Made by a program: the position numbers and the translations under genes
The notes under the pieces: model-generated
The model's database searches: none
What the model was told of the DNA's origin: nothing
The model's input: the letters and a program-made list of their open reading frames with translations, nothing else
Part shown: piece after piece, positions 15,596 to 24,282 of the stretch
How the letters are laid out: each line of letters starts with the position of its first letter
Position numbering within the stretch: the stretch's first letter is position 1
Assembly (NCBI RefSeq): GCF_016446285.1
Contig: NZ_CP054140.1
Span: 1,345,501-1,409,500 of the forward strand
DNA: 64,000 nt
Direction of reading: 5' to 3'
Source: Desulfobulbus oligotrophicus
GTDB taxonomy: Bacteria; Desulfobacterota; Desulfobulbia; Desulfobulbales; Desulfobulbaceae

Positions 15596-17448
15596 TGGAT
15601 ATCCTCCGTTTGTTGATAAGAATTGTTTGCATGTGTGTTTATGCTGGTTTTTATCAAAGTGTGTTCAAGATCTTGTTCATTCAGATAATTGCGGTAGACG
15701 ATATCCACTTCCTCGGCATCCATGGTCTCGTTGAGGAGCAGCACTTCAGCAAGAGTATGGAGAAAGCGGTTGTGCTTTTTGAGTAAAGACGCGGCCTGTT
15801 CATAGCAGTCACCGATTATCCGGCTGATTTCCCTGTCAATATGCTGGGCGGTGAGTTCGCTGTGTTCCGTATTCTGAGCACTGCTGCCGAGGAAGTCGTC
15901 CGTGCTGCGACGGTAGGCAATAGGGCCGAGCTCGGCACTCATGCCCCATTCACAGATCAATCTGGTGGCAATATCTGTGGCCTGAGCGATGTCGTTGCTT
16001 GCACCTGTTGTGATGCGTCCGAAGACGAGACTTTCAGCAGCTCTTCCACCCATGAGAATGGAGATACGGTTGAGCAGGTATTCTCGTGAGTACGTGAGGC
16101 GATCATCCAGCGGGAGCTGCTGGGTCAGACCCATTGCCTGGCCCCGCGGGATAATGGTGATTTTATGGAGGGGGTCTGTTTCTTCCATGAGGAGGCCGAC
16201 AATGGCATGTCCTGCCTCATGGTAGGCAGTAAGACGCCGATCCTGTTCGCTGAGAACGATACTTTTACGCTCAAGCCCCATTATGATCTTGTCTTTGGCC
16301 TCCTCAAAGTCATCCATGTCCACTTCTGTTTTATTGTAGCGGGCTGCCATGAGGGCTGCTTCGTTGACCAGATTGGCTATTTCCGCACCACTGAAACCCG
16401 GGGTTGATCGGGCTATGGCAGGTAGATCAATCGCCTGTGCAGTGGTAATTTTACCGGCATGCACTTCAAGTATCTTGAGACGCCCTTTGACATCGGGGAG
16501 GGAGAGGGTGATCTGTCGATCAAAGCGACCGGGGCGCAGCAGAGCAGGATCAAGGATGTCGGGTCTGTTGGTGGCGGCGAGCATGATAACCGTATCATTG
16601 GTTCCGAAACCGTCCATTTCCACTAAAAGTGCGTTCAGGGTCTGGTTTCGTTCGTCGCTGGCGCCGGAGCTCTCACCACCGGAACGTCGGCCGCCGATCG
16701 CATCAATCTCATCTATAAAGATCAGACAGGGTGTGTTCTTCTTTGCCTCGGCAAACAACTCCCGCACCCGTGAGGCACCGACACCGGCGAACATCTCAAC
16801 AAAGTCAGAACCACCTATGGAAAAAAAGGCGACCGAAGCCTCACCGGCGATGGCCTTTGCAAGAAGTGTTTTTCCGGTGCCGGGAGGCCCCTGAAGAAGG
16901 GCACCTTTGGGAATACGTCCGCCAAGACGACTGTATTTGGCAGGGTTTTTCAGGAACTCGACAATTTCCTGGAGTTCTTCTTTCGCCTCGTTAATCCCGG
17001 CAACATCAGCAAAGGTAACCCGTTCTCCCTTAATGGGTGTAAAGCGAGAGCTGCGGCGGCCACCTGATTTTTCAGAGGTGAATTTCTTGTTGAAGATCAT
17101 CCAGCCCGCAAAGATAAGTACTCCCGGGAGCAGGATCTTCAACATGCCTGAGGTGCCGGATTCCCGGTCGCTCTCTCCGGTAATATGTATATCGTGTTCA
17201 AGTAATCGGGGGAGCAGGGTGGCGATGTCCGGGGCAAAGGTGCCGAAGGTTCGGCTGAAACGATCTTCTCCTGTCAGCATCTGGCCTTTGAAGTGGACTT
17301 TTTTAATATTGCCCTGCTCAAGGTCGCTGAGAAATTCGGCATAGCTCCGTTCCGGGGGAGTTGTTTCAAGCAGATAGACATTGTAGCCGGCTATCCCGAT
17401 TATTGTCAGGGTCAGAAGGAGCAGGCCAAGCTGAACCGGGTTGTTCAT
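15592..17448 (-). CDS. ftsH: ATP-dependent zinc metalloprotease FtsH (operon-specific copy)
   Basis: 618 residues. Membrane segments at about 5-25 and 102-120 flank a short periplasmic domain. The AAA+ module has Walker A GPPGTGKT (187-194), Walker B FIDEID (244-249) and a SRH region, and the zinc protease site is HEAGH (410-414). FtsH extracts and degrades membrane proteins. The unusual feature is its place: it overlaps the zinc-ribbon gene upstream and the cytochrome gene downstream by 4 nt each, inside a sigma-54 redox operon. This suggests a dedicated quality-control or switching role for the complex. Whether it is the only FtsH in the genome cannot be seen. Confidence 0.93.
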   Translation of the reverse strand: MNNPVQLGLLLLTLTIIGIAGYNVYLLETTPPERSYAEFLSDLEQGNIKKVHFKGQMLTGEDRFSRTFGTFAPDIATLLPRLLEHDIHITGESDRESGTSGMLKILLPGVLIFAGWMIFNKKFTSEKSGGRRSSRFTPIKGERVTFADVAGINEAKEELQEIVEFLKNPAKYSRLGGRIPKGALLQGPPGTGKTLLAKAIAGEASVAFFSIGGSDFVEMFAGVGASRVRELFAEAKKNTPCLIFIDEIDAIGGRRSGGESSGASDERNQTLNALLVEMDGFGTNDTVIMLAATNRPDILDPALLRPGRFDRQITLSLPDVKGRLKILEVHAGKITTAQAIDLPAIARSTPGFSGAEIANLVNEAALMAARYNKTEVDMDDFEEAKDKIIMGLERKSIVLSEQDRRLTAYHEAGHAIVGLLMEETDPLHKITIIPRGQAMGLTQQLPLDDRLTYSREYLLNRISILMGGRAAESLVFGRITTGASNDIAQATDIATRLICEWGMSAELGPIAYRRSTDDFLGSSAQNTEHSELTAQHIDREISRIIGDCYEQAASLLKKHNRFLHTLAEVLLLNETMDAEEVDIVYRNYLNEQDLEHTLIKTSINTHANNSYQQTEDIQ

Positions 17449-18368
17449 GACAGTGGCTCCATAGCTTCTTGAGTAACAGTTGTCTGAAGGCAGCGGTGTT
17501 TTTGGATCGGCTGATTGAGAAGACCTGTCAACAGTGCGGTGAACACGGCATTGCGATCCGGCAGAAGTGCGGCATTGTGCCGAAAGCAGAATTCATCCAG
17601 ATACTGCTGCAGGTATTTAATGGCAACGCCTCCCCTGTGCACCCTATGGAGACTGTGTTCCAGACTTTTGTGGAGACTGTGAATATGGGCTGGAGATTTC
17701 TGGTCGAGATGGAAGATCGTATACGAACTGCCGGGATGACACAGCGGCAGTATCTGCTGTCTGCTTGTCATTAAAGCAGAGGTTTCCTGTACGGTCTCCT
17801 GCAGGAAACCGGTCAGCGTTTGTCTGTTGAGTACAGGGATGTGGCGCATGCGTATTCGTCCGACAGTGTCATGGGCAGGCGCTCTTTCCAGTGCGGTCAG
17901 AATGTGCGCATGCTTCTTGCGCTCGGGTGCCGGCGTTATGGTGTCACAGCTGATCTCCACGACTCCATGGCAACGCCTCTGATCGGCCGCAGCCATTGCA
18001 AGACGCATTTTCTGCAACCAGCTCCAGGCTGTTTCATAACAGGAGAGATCTAGGAGGCGTTGCAGCTCTTTGGCACTGACGCCGAAGGGAGAAAGGCAAA
18101 ACCACCAGGTGGCGCGCAACCATGTCTGTATTGTTTTTTTGGTGCCATGAAGAAGTGTACCGCTTGTCAGTGAGGTCCGGTTGCCGCAGTGGGGGCAGAG
18201 CAGGTTCCGTTGAGGCGGCATGTCTGCATATCGATTTTTGCAAAGCGGACAGATAAACCCATCAGGCCAGCGCAGGGAAAAGAGCAAGGCAATGCATTGC
18301 TCTTCTGTGGTGAAGAGCTGCTGAAAGGAGGTGAGCAGAGCGTTTTGCGGGAGGTCGTAACCTTTCAT
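17445..18368 (-). CDS. Degenerate IS1595-like transposase, probably domesticated zinc-ribbon protein
   Basis: About 307 residues. The N-terminus is a four-Cys zinc ribbon (CPLC...CPHC) followed by SLTSGTLLHGTKKTIQTWL, which matches the start of IS1595/ISXO2 transposases. The C-terminus keeps the family's ending (GGVAIKYLQQYLDEFCFRHN). In between, the catalytic DETY-type motif is replaced (VEISCDTI), and the later acidic residues are not recognisable. No terminal repeats flank it, and its stop overlaps ftsH, so it behaves as an operon gene, not an IS. I place the start at ATG 18368 because the promoter at 18420-18435 leaves too little room for GTG 18404. DNA binding is a guess. Confidence 0.7.
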   Translation of the reverse strand: MKGYDLPQNALLTSFQQLFTTEEQCIALLFSLRWPDGFICPLCKNRYADMPPQRNLLCPHCGNRTSLTSGTLLHGTKKTIQTWLRATWWFCLSPFGVSAKELQRLLDLSCYETAWSWLQKMRLAMAAADQRRCHGVVEISCDTITPAPERKKHAHILTALERAPAHDTVGRIRMRHIPVLNRQTLTGFLQETVQETSALMTSRQQILPLCHPGSSYTIFHLDQKSPAHIHSLHKSLEHSLHRVHRGGVAIKYLQQYLDEFCFRHNAALLPDRNAVFTALLTGLLNQPIQKHRCLQTTVTQEAMEPLS

Positions 18369-18419
18369 GGTGTTTGCGTTGAACGTTGATGAGGACTTAT
18401 CCACTTGGTTACGGTCGTT

Positions 18420-18435
18420 TGCATGGGCAGTGCCA
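18420..18435 (-). promoter_or_regulatory. Sigma-54 (-24/-12) promoter of the redox operon
   Basis: On the minus strand the sequence is TGGCACTGCCCATGCA, one mismatch from TGGCAC-N5-TTGCA, with correct GG-GC spacing. It lies about 50 nt upstream of the zinc-ribbon gene start. A GCCACA half-site overlaps the -24 element. The sigma-54 activator gene lies immediately upstream. Confidence 0.85.
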
Positions 18436-18664
18436 CACTGCGGCGTGTTGGCTGTCGACAGGTGACTTCCTGTCTAATATATTGAAATCAATGAATAAAA
18501 AATTATCCATTAAAAGGAGGGGCTGTGGGAACAGCAGATGACCGGCAAGGATAATTTTTGAGTGTGTACTGATTAATGCCAAGAAATCAGCAATATAAAT
18601 CATTGGCTTGTCATGGGGAGCTCTGTGCAGAGAAAGAGCACGGCCCACCACATAACTGTAGTAA

Positions 18665-18697
18665 AGCCACAGTTGTGTGGCTACAGGAGTGTGGCGG
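18665..18697. promoter_or_regulatory. Candidate activator-binding sites upstream of the redox operon promoter
   Basis: AGCCACA-GTTG-TGTGGCT (18665-18682) is a perfect 7-4-7 inverted repeat, followed by AGTGTGGCGG (18688-18697). They lie about 230-280 bp upstream of the -24/-12 promoter. The same GCCACA-N4-TGTGGC arrangement occurs at 23332-23347. Confidence 0.6.
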
Positions 18698-18700
18698 TTC

Positions 18701-20500
18701 TCAGGTGTCGATTTGTGAGAGGTCGATTTGCAACGCCCGGATTCTGCGGTAGAGTGTAGTGCGATCGATGCCGAGCAGGCGGGCGGCTTTGGCCTTGTTG
18801 CCACCACTTTTCTGAAGAGCTTGAAGAATACACTCAGCAGGTGTGAGTTCCGTTGCTGCTGCCGGTTGTGCCATATGGGGTTGAGATCCTTCATCGGTAT
18901 CGGCATCGGAAGTTGCTACCGGAGGTAACACAGGATGACTGATTTCCTTTGAGAGATGATCCGTGGCGATTGTGGGCCCCGGACAGAGCACGCAGGCTCG
19001 CTCAATGACGTGTTTGAGCTCCCGCACATTGCCCGGCCAGTGATAGCCCATCAGCAGCTGCACAGCCTGATCAGAGATGCCGCTGATGTTTTTATCGATC
19101 TTCGGGGCGATTTCATTGATGAAATGGTGTGCGAGCAGGAGAATATCCTCCCCCCTTTCTCGCAGGGGTGGGAGGATGACATCGATGACACGGAGGCGAA
19201 AGTAGAGATCTTCCCGAAAAGCTCCGGCCTGTACCTTTTCTTTGAGATTGACGTTGGTGGCGGCAATCACCCTGACATCCACCCGGAGCGGCATATCCTG
19301 GCCGACAGGATAAAAGGTGCTCTCCTGCAGAAAACGCAGGAGTCGCAGTTGCATCATTGGGGGGATATCTCCAATTTCATCAAGGAAAAGAGTGCCGCCA
19401 TCGGCCTGGAGGATCCGGCCCATGCGATCACGATCAGCTCCGGTGAAAGAACCCTTGCGGTGACCAAAAAGTTCGCTCTCCAGAAGCGTTTCAGGGATAG
19501 CAGTACAGTCGACCTTGACCAGCGGTCGATTTTTACGATGACTTTCCTGATGCAGTGCCTCGGCGGCAAGCTCTTTCCCTGTGCCTGATTCCCCGGTGAT
19601 CAGGACGTTCAGATCAAGCCTGCCGACATTTTCAATCAAGGTGTAGGCTGCCTGCATGGCATCGCTGGCGCCAAGAAAACGATGAAACTGCTTGCGCCGC
19701 CCGCTCTGGGGAGGATCCGGCGCTGTCAGATCCCGCAGGACCATAACTGCGCCCTCATATCCGCCGGCCCCGTCTTTGAGTGGAGCAATGGCTATGCTGA
19801 CCACCTTTTTGCGTCCGCCCTCAATATCGCATTCGCACAGTGTGGGGGTACTCTCCTGTCCGGTCTTTAAAACGTACAGCAGGTCTTTTTTTAAGGACGA
19901 AAAGGTGTGTAACCCGCACATGGGCACGATGCTTCGCTGATCGACCAGTCCCGGGTACAGTTCGTTCAGCAGTAATCGGGCCGCGGGGTTGAGTTCCATG
20001 ATGTCGAGGTTGTCATTCACAGTCACAATGCCGTCGGTCACGCTTTTGAAAACTGTTTCAAGAAAGGCCCGGTTGCGCTCTCGTTCCTGTTCCGCACGTC
20101 GTTGCCCCTCCTCGAGCTGGTACTGCTTGAGGGCCAACCGTGCTGTTTTGAGCAGGGTCTCCTTGTCCACAGGTTTGGGGATGTAGTCAAATGCCCCGAG
20201 CCGTACAGCGTCAGCTGCTGTTTCCACCGTTGGATAGCCGGTTATCATGACCACCGGGCAGTTGAGGCCCAGTTCACGGGTCCGTTTAAGCACATCGATA
20301 CCGGTGTGGCCTCCGAGCACTATGTCGCTGATGATCAGATCATAGCGGCGGGTACCTATTTCACGCACGGCTTCTTCAAAGGTGGCTGCTGTGACAACCG
20401 GACTGTACCCTTGATTCTGCAAGAAGAATTGAAAGGTATTGCGCAGGCTCTCCTCGTCATCGATCACCAGAATAGCAGCGCCCGGTTCGAGCTCTTTCAT
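18701..20500 (-). CDS. NtrC-family sigma-54-dependent response regulator
   Basis: 599 residues in the order receiver (1-120, phospho-acceptor Asp59 in LIISDIVLG), PAS-like domain (about 145-260), AAA+ ATPase (Walker A GESGTGKE at 303-310, sigma-54 contact loop GSFTGA at 350-355) and a Fis-type helix-turn-helix at the C-terminus (NKAKAARLLGIDRTTLYRRIRAL). Phosphorylated, such proteins bind distal sites and remodel sigma-54 RNA polymerase. The ATG at 20500 has AGGAG upstream and overlaps the preceding PAS gene. Its likely targets are the promoters at 18420 and 11002. Confidence 0.93.
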   Translation of the reverse strand: MKELEPGAAILVIDDEESLRNTFQFFLQNQGYSPVVTAATFEEAVREIGTRRYDLIISDIVLGGHTGIDVLKRTRELGLNCPVVMITGYPTVETAADAVRLGAFDYIPKPVDKETLLKTARLALKQYQLEEGQRRAEQERERNRAFLETVFKSVTDGIVTVNDNLDIMELNPAARLLLNELYPGLVDQRSIVPMCGLHTFSSLKKDLLYVLKTGQESTPTLCECDIEGGRKKVVSIAIAPLKDGAGGYEGAVMVLRDLTAPDPPQSGRRKQFHRFLGASDAMQAAYTLIENVGRLDLNVLITGESGTGKELAAEALHQESHRKNRPLVKVDCTAIPETLLESELFGHRKGSFTGADRDRMGRILQADGGTLFLDEIGDIPPMMQLRLLRFLQESTFYPVGQDMPLRVDVRVIAATNVNLKEKVQAGAFREDLYFRLRVIDVILPPLRERGEDILLLAHHFINEIAPKIDKNISGISDQAVQLLMGYHWPGNVRELKHVIERACVLCPGPTIATDHLSKEISHPVLPPVATSDADTDEGSQPHMAQPAAATELTPAECILQALQKSGGNKAKAARLLGIDRTTLYRRIRALQIDLSQIDT

Positions 20501-21273
20501 GATTTTTCTCCTGGGGTCAGAGGTCGGGGGAAGGTGGCCAGATCACGAAACACCACCACTGCTCCGGTCAGGCGACTACCGTCGAGGATTGGCGTACTGA
20601 TGTACTCGACAGGAAAACTGGCGCCGTCTCTTCGCCAGAAAATTTCATCACGTCCGAAATGGACCTTTCCGTCACGATACGCCTGGTGAATCGGACATTG
20701 ATCAACCGGATACGGGGCGCCGTCAACCTGAGTATGATGGATTAAATCATGATGTGATTTCCCGACCAGATCTTCAGGTTCCCATCCGATCATCAGGGCG
20801 GCCGCTTTGTTGACAAAGGTCACCTTACCGTTGATATCAAGACCAAAGATCCCTTCACCTGCAGACTCAAGAATGAGTTCCATGCGTCGTTTTATTCTGG
20901 CGGTTTCAGCTTCAGCCTGGATGCGTTCTGCAATTTCACGGTTGAGCGAGGCATTGGCAACAGAGATTTCAAAGGTCCTTCGTTCCACTCGCTGTTCAAG
21001 GTTTTCTTTGGTGGCGGAAAGTTCCCGTTCGGTCTCGGTTAACAGTCGCTGTACATTGTTAAGTGCTGTTTCTGCCCGGCTTGTCTGGGAATAGGCCAGA
21101 TAGGCGACAATCAGAAATAAACCGATCATGAGCAGAAGTGACAGCAGTGCAAACGGCCATTGTTTGAGATCTTCCGGCCCAATGAGCATCTGGCGGTCCA
21201 TCAGCAGCAACAGAATTGCAGCAACAAGAAACAGTACCGCCAGTTGACCGATCAACTTTGTGTGTTCAGGCAT
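20497..21273 (-). CDS. Membrane-anchored PAS-domain protein without kinase domain
   Basis: 258 residues: two hydrophobic segments near the N-terminus, a coiled coil (about residues 70-130, NNVQRLLTETERELSATKENLEQRVERRT), then one PAS domain (FGLDINGKVTFVNKAAALMIGWEPEDLVGKSHHDLIH and onward). It ends there, with no histidine kinase, GGDEF or HD domain. It is sandwiched between and overlaps both the kinase and the response regulator genes, so it is probably a third, membrane-located signal input to this two-component pair. ATG 21273 overlaps the kinase stop; ATG 21285 is an alternative. Confidence 0.75.
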   Translation of the reverse strand: MPEHTKLIGQLAVLFLVAAILLLLMDRQMLIGPEDLKQWPFALLSLLLMIGLFLIVAYLAYSQTSRAETALNNVQRLLTETERELSATKENLEQRVERRTFEISVANASLNREIAERIQAEAETARIKRRMELILESAGEGIFGLDINGKVTFVNKAAALMIGWEPEDLVGKSHHDLIHHTQVDGAPYPVDQCPIHQAYRDGKVHFGRDEIFWRRDGASFPVEYISTPILDGSRLTGAVVVFRDLATFPRPLTPGEKS

Positions 21274-23290
21274 GTTGTCTCGCATTCTCCTTTGCAGCTG
21301 GTAAATCTATGATAACTGTGGTCCATTTTCTCCACTGGCTTTTTATACGTAAATAGCCCTTGTTTTCGCGGACCAGATTGTGGCTGATACTCAAACCGAG
21401 TCCGGTCCCTTCTCCTTTTGATTTTGTTGAGAAAAAGGGGTCCATCAACCGATCCATGAGATCGTGTTCAATGCCGGTACCGTAGTCGGTAACGGTGATA
21501 CGGATAAAGTTCTGCCGGTTACGTTGTTTAGGAAAGGCGGCGATGGCAATGAGTTTGTCGGCATGTGTGCATGGGTAACGCTCATTCAGGGCGTAGCGGG
21601 CATTGCTGAAGACGTTGAAAAAAACCTGCTGAAGCTGCTGGGCATTGCAAAATGCCAGGGGCAGATTCTCTGCATAGTCCTCCGACAAGGTGATACCATC
21701 AATGAGATACTGATGCCGGATCAGTTCGATGCAGTGACGAAACAGGGTCGGCACATCGACCGGTTCAGCGGTTTGCTCACGGTCGCGGGAGAAATCGAGC
21801 AGGTTTTTGGTGATACCGGCAATGCGTTTTCCCTCCTTGATGATGCAGTGGAGAAAATGTGCGTTGGTTTCGGCCTGCTCTGAGTCAAGCAGGATCTGGG
21901 CATAGTTGATAATACCGTTGATGGGGTTGTTGATTTCATGGGCCACACCGGCGGCCAGCTCACCAACCGAAGCCAGTTGAGCGGCACGCAGCGCTTCCGC
22001 CTTCATCTGCTGTTCTTCCGTCATGTCACGTGCAAGCAGCAGAATAGCACCTGAAAGGCCGCCATTGTCCCGGAGCGGGCTGACCGTCAGAAGAAAGTTG
22101 CCCCGCAAGCCCTGGAGTTCCGTCTCAAAAATACGACTTTTATTCTGGCTGAGCAGCACTTCCAGCGGGCAGATTGCCCCTGGACGCCGGTTGCCATGCA
22201 GAATCTCACAAACCTCTTTGCCAACCAGTGCTTCCCTTGGTTTGCGCGCCGCTGCTACCGTGGCCGGGTTGACATCAATGATGAGTCCCTGGGTGGAGAC
22301 GATTAAGGCCGGGTCCTGGACCGAGGAAAAGATGTTTTCCCACTTGGCAAGAGCATGATTGAGCGCCTGGTCGGCAGCAAGTTTATTGGTGATATCTATA
22401 CCGAATAGCACCAGTCCTACCTTGCCTCGCTCTATATCCGGGCGAATAGATCCATGCCATTCAATCATTCGTGTCTCACCGGTCCGGGTGAGGAGCTCAG
22501 CCTGAAAGTTCATTTCAGAATGACCATCTTGCAGCACCTTGGAGAATTTGTTCTGACTCTCTGCTCGTTTTTCAGGTCTGATAAGGACATCCACCCAGAA
22601 TCTACCCTTTACCTCTGATTCGGTATAACCTGTGACCTCCTCCGCCGTGGGGTTGAAGGAGAGAATCTCTCCGCAGGGGGAAAGGGAGACCAGCAACGCC
22701 TGCACCGTCTGCACTATTTCACAGTTAAAGTCATGTTCCAGGCGAAGATGACGGGTAGCATGACGAAGTGATAGCGCTCGGGATATGGTTGCCGTTATAC
22801 TGGAGATAAAGTCAAACTCAATACCCTTAAAAGGTGATACGCCTGTTGAAAAGATGTTGAGGATTCCATAGCTTTTCTGATTATGAACAAGCGGCCATGA
22901 GCCCCAGGAAAAGCCGTCTGTCATGGTTGCCGGCAGATGCAATGACCGGTTATTGGTTGGTGTGTTCAGTTCACTGATAACAGGCTCTGTCTGGGCCGTG
23001 ATTTTGGTTAAGATGTCGGTAAAGAAAGGGTTTTGCAGGCAATCGAGAATCAGCTCACGAGATTGACTGGCAGGTAATCCGGCCTGAGCAACAATGGTGA
23101 CCGGTACGATCTGCCCTTCAGGAGTACTCTGTGCCACCCATATCAGTGGGTACTTGGAAGCCTTCAACAGTAAGCTGCAACACCGGGTCAGAAAGACGGT
23201 GTCGTCGGCAACGGATTCGACCTGCAACTCGCCGATTTCCCGCAGCAGTTTATAGTGTTCGACATACTGTTCTATTGTTTTGGTATCCAT
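21266..23290 (-). CDS. Cytoplasmic GAF/PAS histidine kinase
   Basis: 674 residues: a GAF-like domain (about 15-180), two PAS domains (about 195-305 and 318-425), the dimerisation/phospho-acceptor domain with His451 in GVAHEINNPINGI, and a complete ATPase domain (FNVFSNARYAL, TDYGTGI, DPFFSTKSKGEGTGLGLSI). No membrane helix is seen, so it probably senses a cytoplasmic ligand or redox state. It starts a three-gene overlapping set with the PAS protein and the sigma-54 regulator. The ATG at 23290 (MDTKTIEQYV) is preferred; the frame extends to 23362 across a palindromic regulatory site. Confidence 0.9.
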   Translation of the reverse strand: MDTKTIEQYVEHYKLLREIGELQVESVADDTVFLTRCCSLLLKASKYPLIWVAQSTPEGQIVPVTIVAQAGLPASQSRELILDCLQNPFFTDILTKITAQTEPVISELNTPTNNRSLHLPATMTDGFSWGSWPLVHNQKSYGILNIFSTGVSPFKGIEFDFISSITATISRALSLRHATRHLRLEHDFNCEIVQTVQALLVSLSPCGEILSFNPTAEEVTGYTESEVKGRFWVDVLIRPEKRAESQNKFSKVLQDGHSEMNFQAELLTRTGETRMIEWHGSIRPDIERGKVGLVLFGIDITNKLAADQALNHALAKWENIFSSVQDPALIVSTQGLIIDVNPATVAAARKPREALVGKEVCEILHGNRRPGAICPLEVLLSQNKSRIFETELQGLRGNFLLTVSPLRDNGGLSGAILLLARDMTEEQQMKAEALRAAQLASVGELAAGVAHEINNPINGIINYAQILLDSEQAETNAHFLHCIIKEGKRIAGITKNLLDFSRDREQTAEPVDVPTLFRHCIELIRHQYLIDGITLSEDYAENLPLAFCNAQQLQQVFFNVFSNARYALNERYPCTHADKLIAIAAFPKQRNRQNFIRITVTDYGTGIEHDLMDRLMDPFFSTKSKGEGTGLGLSISHNLVRENKGYLRIKSQWRKWTTVIIDLPAAKENARQHA

Positions 23291-23331
23291 GACACATGAT
23301 TTTGGTTCATTGTTTGACTGGATGCTTTTTT

Positions 23332-23374
23332 GCCACAATAGTGTGGCGGCAGGTCCGTGCATGCCACACTATTG
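23332..23374. promoter_or_regulatory. Palindromic sites upstream of the histidine kinase operon
   Basis: GCCACA-ATAG-TGTGGC (23332-23347) is a 6-4-6 inverted repeat like that at 18666-18681. In addition, AATAGTGTGGC and GCCACACTATT (ending at 23374) form an 11 bp inverted repeat with a 15 bp spacer. The position, 40-85 bp upstream of the kinase ATG, suggests autoregulation by the encoded activator. I found no -24/-12 promoter here. Confidence 0.55.
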
Positions 23375-24282
23375 CACATAACTGTTGCAAGACGCAGCAG
23401 AATTGTCGAGTTTTTTATATCCTTGCATTGGTCGTGCCTGTTTGATGCGGGCTGGGTGCAACGCCGGGAGAGGACAGAGATCTGCGCACAGGCAATGAAA
23501 TGAGAAGAAACACCGATGTCGTATGTGGCGATCGTGTACAGGTGTCCTGGTTGTGGTTTATGAACAGTTGCTTTTATGCATTCTGCACACGGATAGGCAG
23601 TACCTGCACGTTTTTGTTGTCAGGTCCGGCTGCCGGCCGATTTAACCGGCTGCAACACCTGTTTTGTCTTTGATCTGCCTCACTCATACCGTCCCTGTGA
23701 TCAGAAGAGGAGTGTACCCTTCATTGAAGATGAATAATAGTGGTCACACAGTGTCAGAAGGGGAGCCGCCTCCTGTATAAAAAAATGCTGCTTTGTTAAA
23801 AAGGCCTGACATGTTTGTAATCATCAACACGGAGGAGTTTGATGCTTGTACCGGTGCATTGCTGGACGCTGTTTTCTCAATGCTGCCGGACCTCCACCGG
23901 ATTGAAAAGTGATGGTCTGTTGTTGTCATCAGGCATGGGTCGGTCTGCAGCAACATGACTGATCTCCATGCGTTTATGGAGTAACCGGTACCAACAGCAT
24001 CGTCATTTTGGTGCGTATTTTTGTATGCCGTCCAGTGTACAGCATGCACGATTGGGTGCCTGTCGCAGGTATTTGGTTGTTTTTTGCAGACTAAACCGGA
24101 TCTTTTATGATAAGTTGCATTTTTCATGGGCATTTTGCATCACACCGGTCAGGCCGATACCAGAGCTATGCGGTTGATAAACAGGGAATACGATGTGCCG
24201 TCGGTGCGGTAGGTAAAGATGAATCGAGAGTCTGGCGTCTTTTTGTTGATTGGTCAGATTCTACAACGGGGTGACGGGATTT
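23375..24282. other. Long intergenic region, no confident gene
   Basis: About 900 bp between divergent genes. Two short plus-strand frames have ribosome-like sites: ATG 23811 (33 codons, ending near 23912) after AAGG, and an overlapping ATG near 23840 (38 codons) after GGAGGAG. Neither resembles a known protein, so I do not call them. A GCCGGC-rich palindrome lies near 23630-23655. No RNA gene was recognised. The length is unusual for this compact window and may hide an sRNA or a decayed gene. Confidence 0.35.

Noticed and set aside
17445-18404. Active insertion sequence at the zinc-ribbon gene
   Set aside because: No terminal repeats or target duplication, loss of the catalytic motif, and 4 bp overlap with ftsH.
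23290-23460. Sigma-54 promoter for the kinase operon
   Set aside because: TGGCA-like strings are present, but none has the required 10 bp between GG and GC elements.
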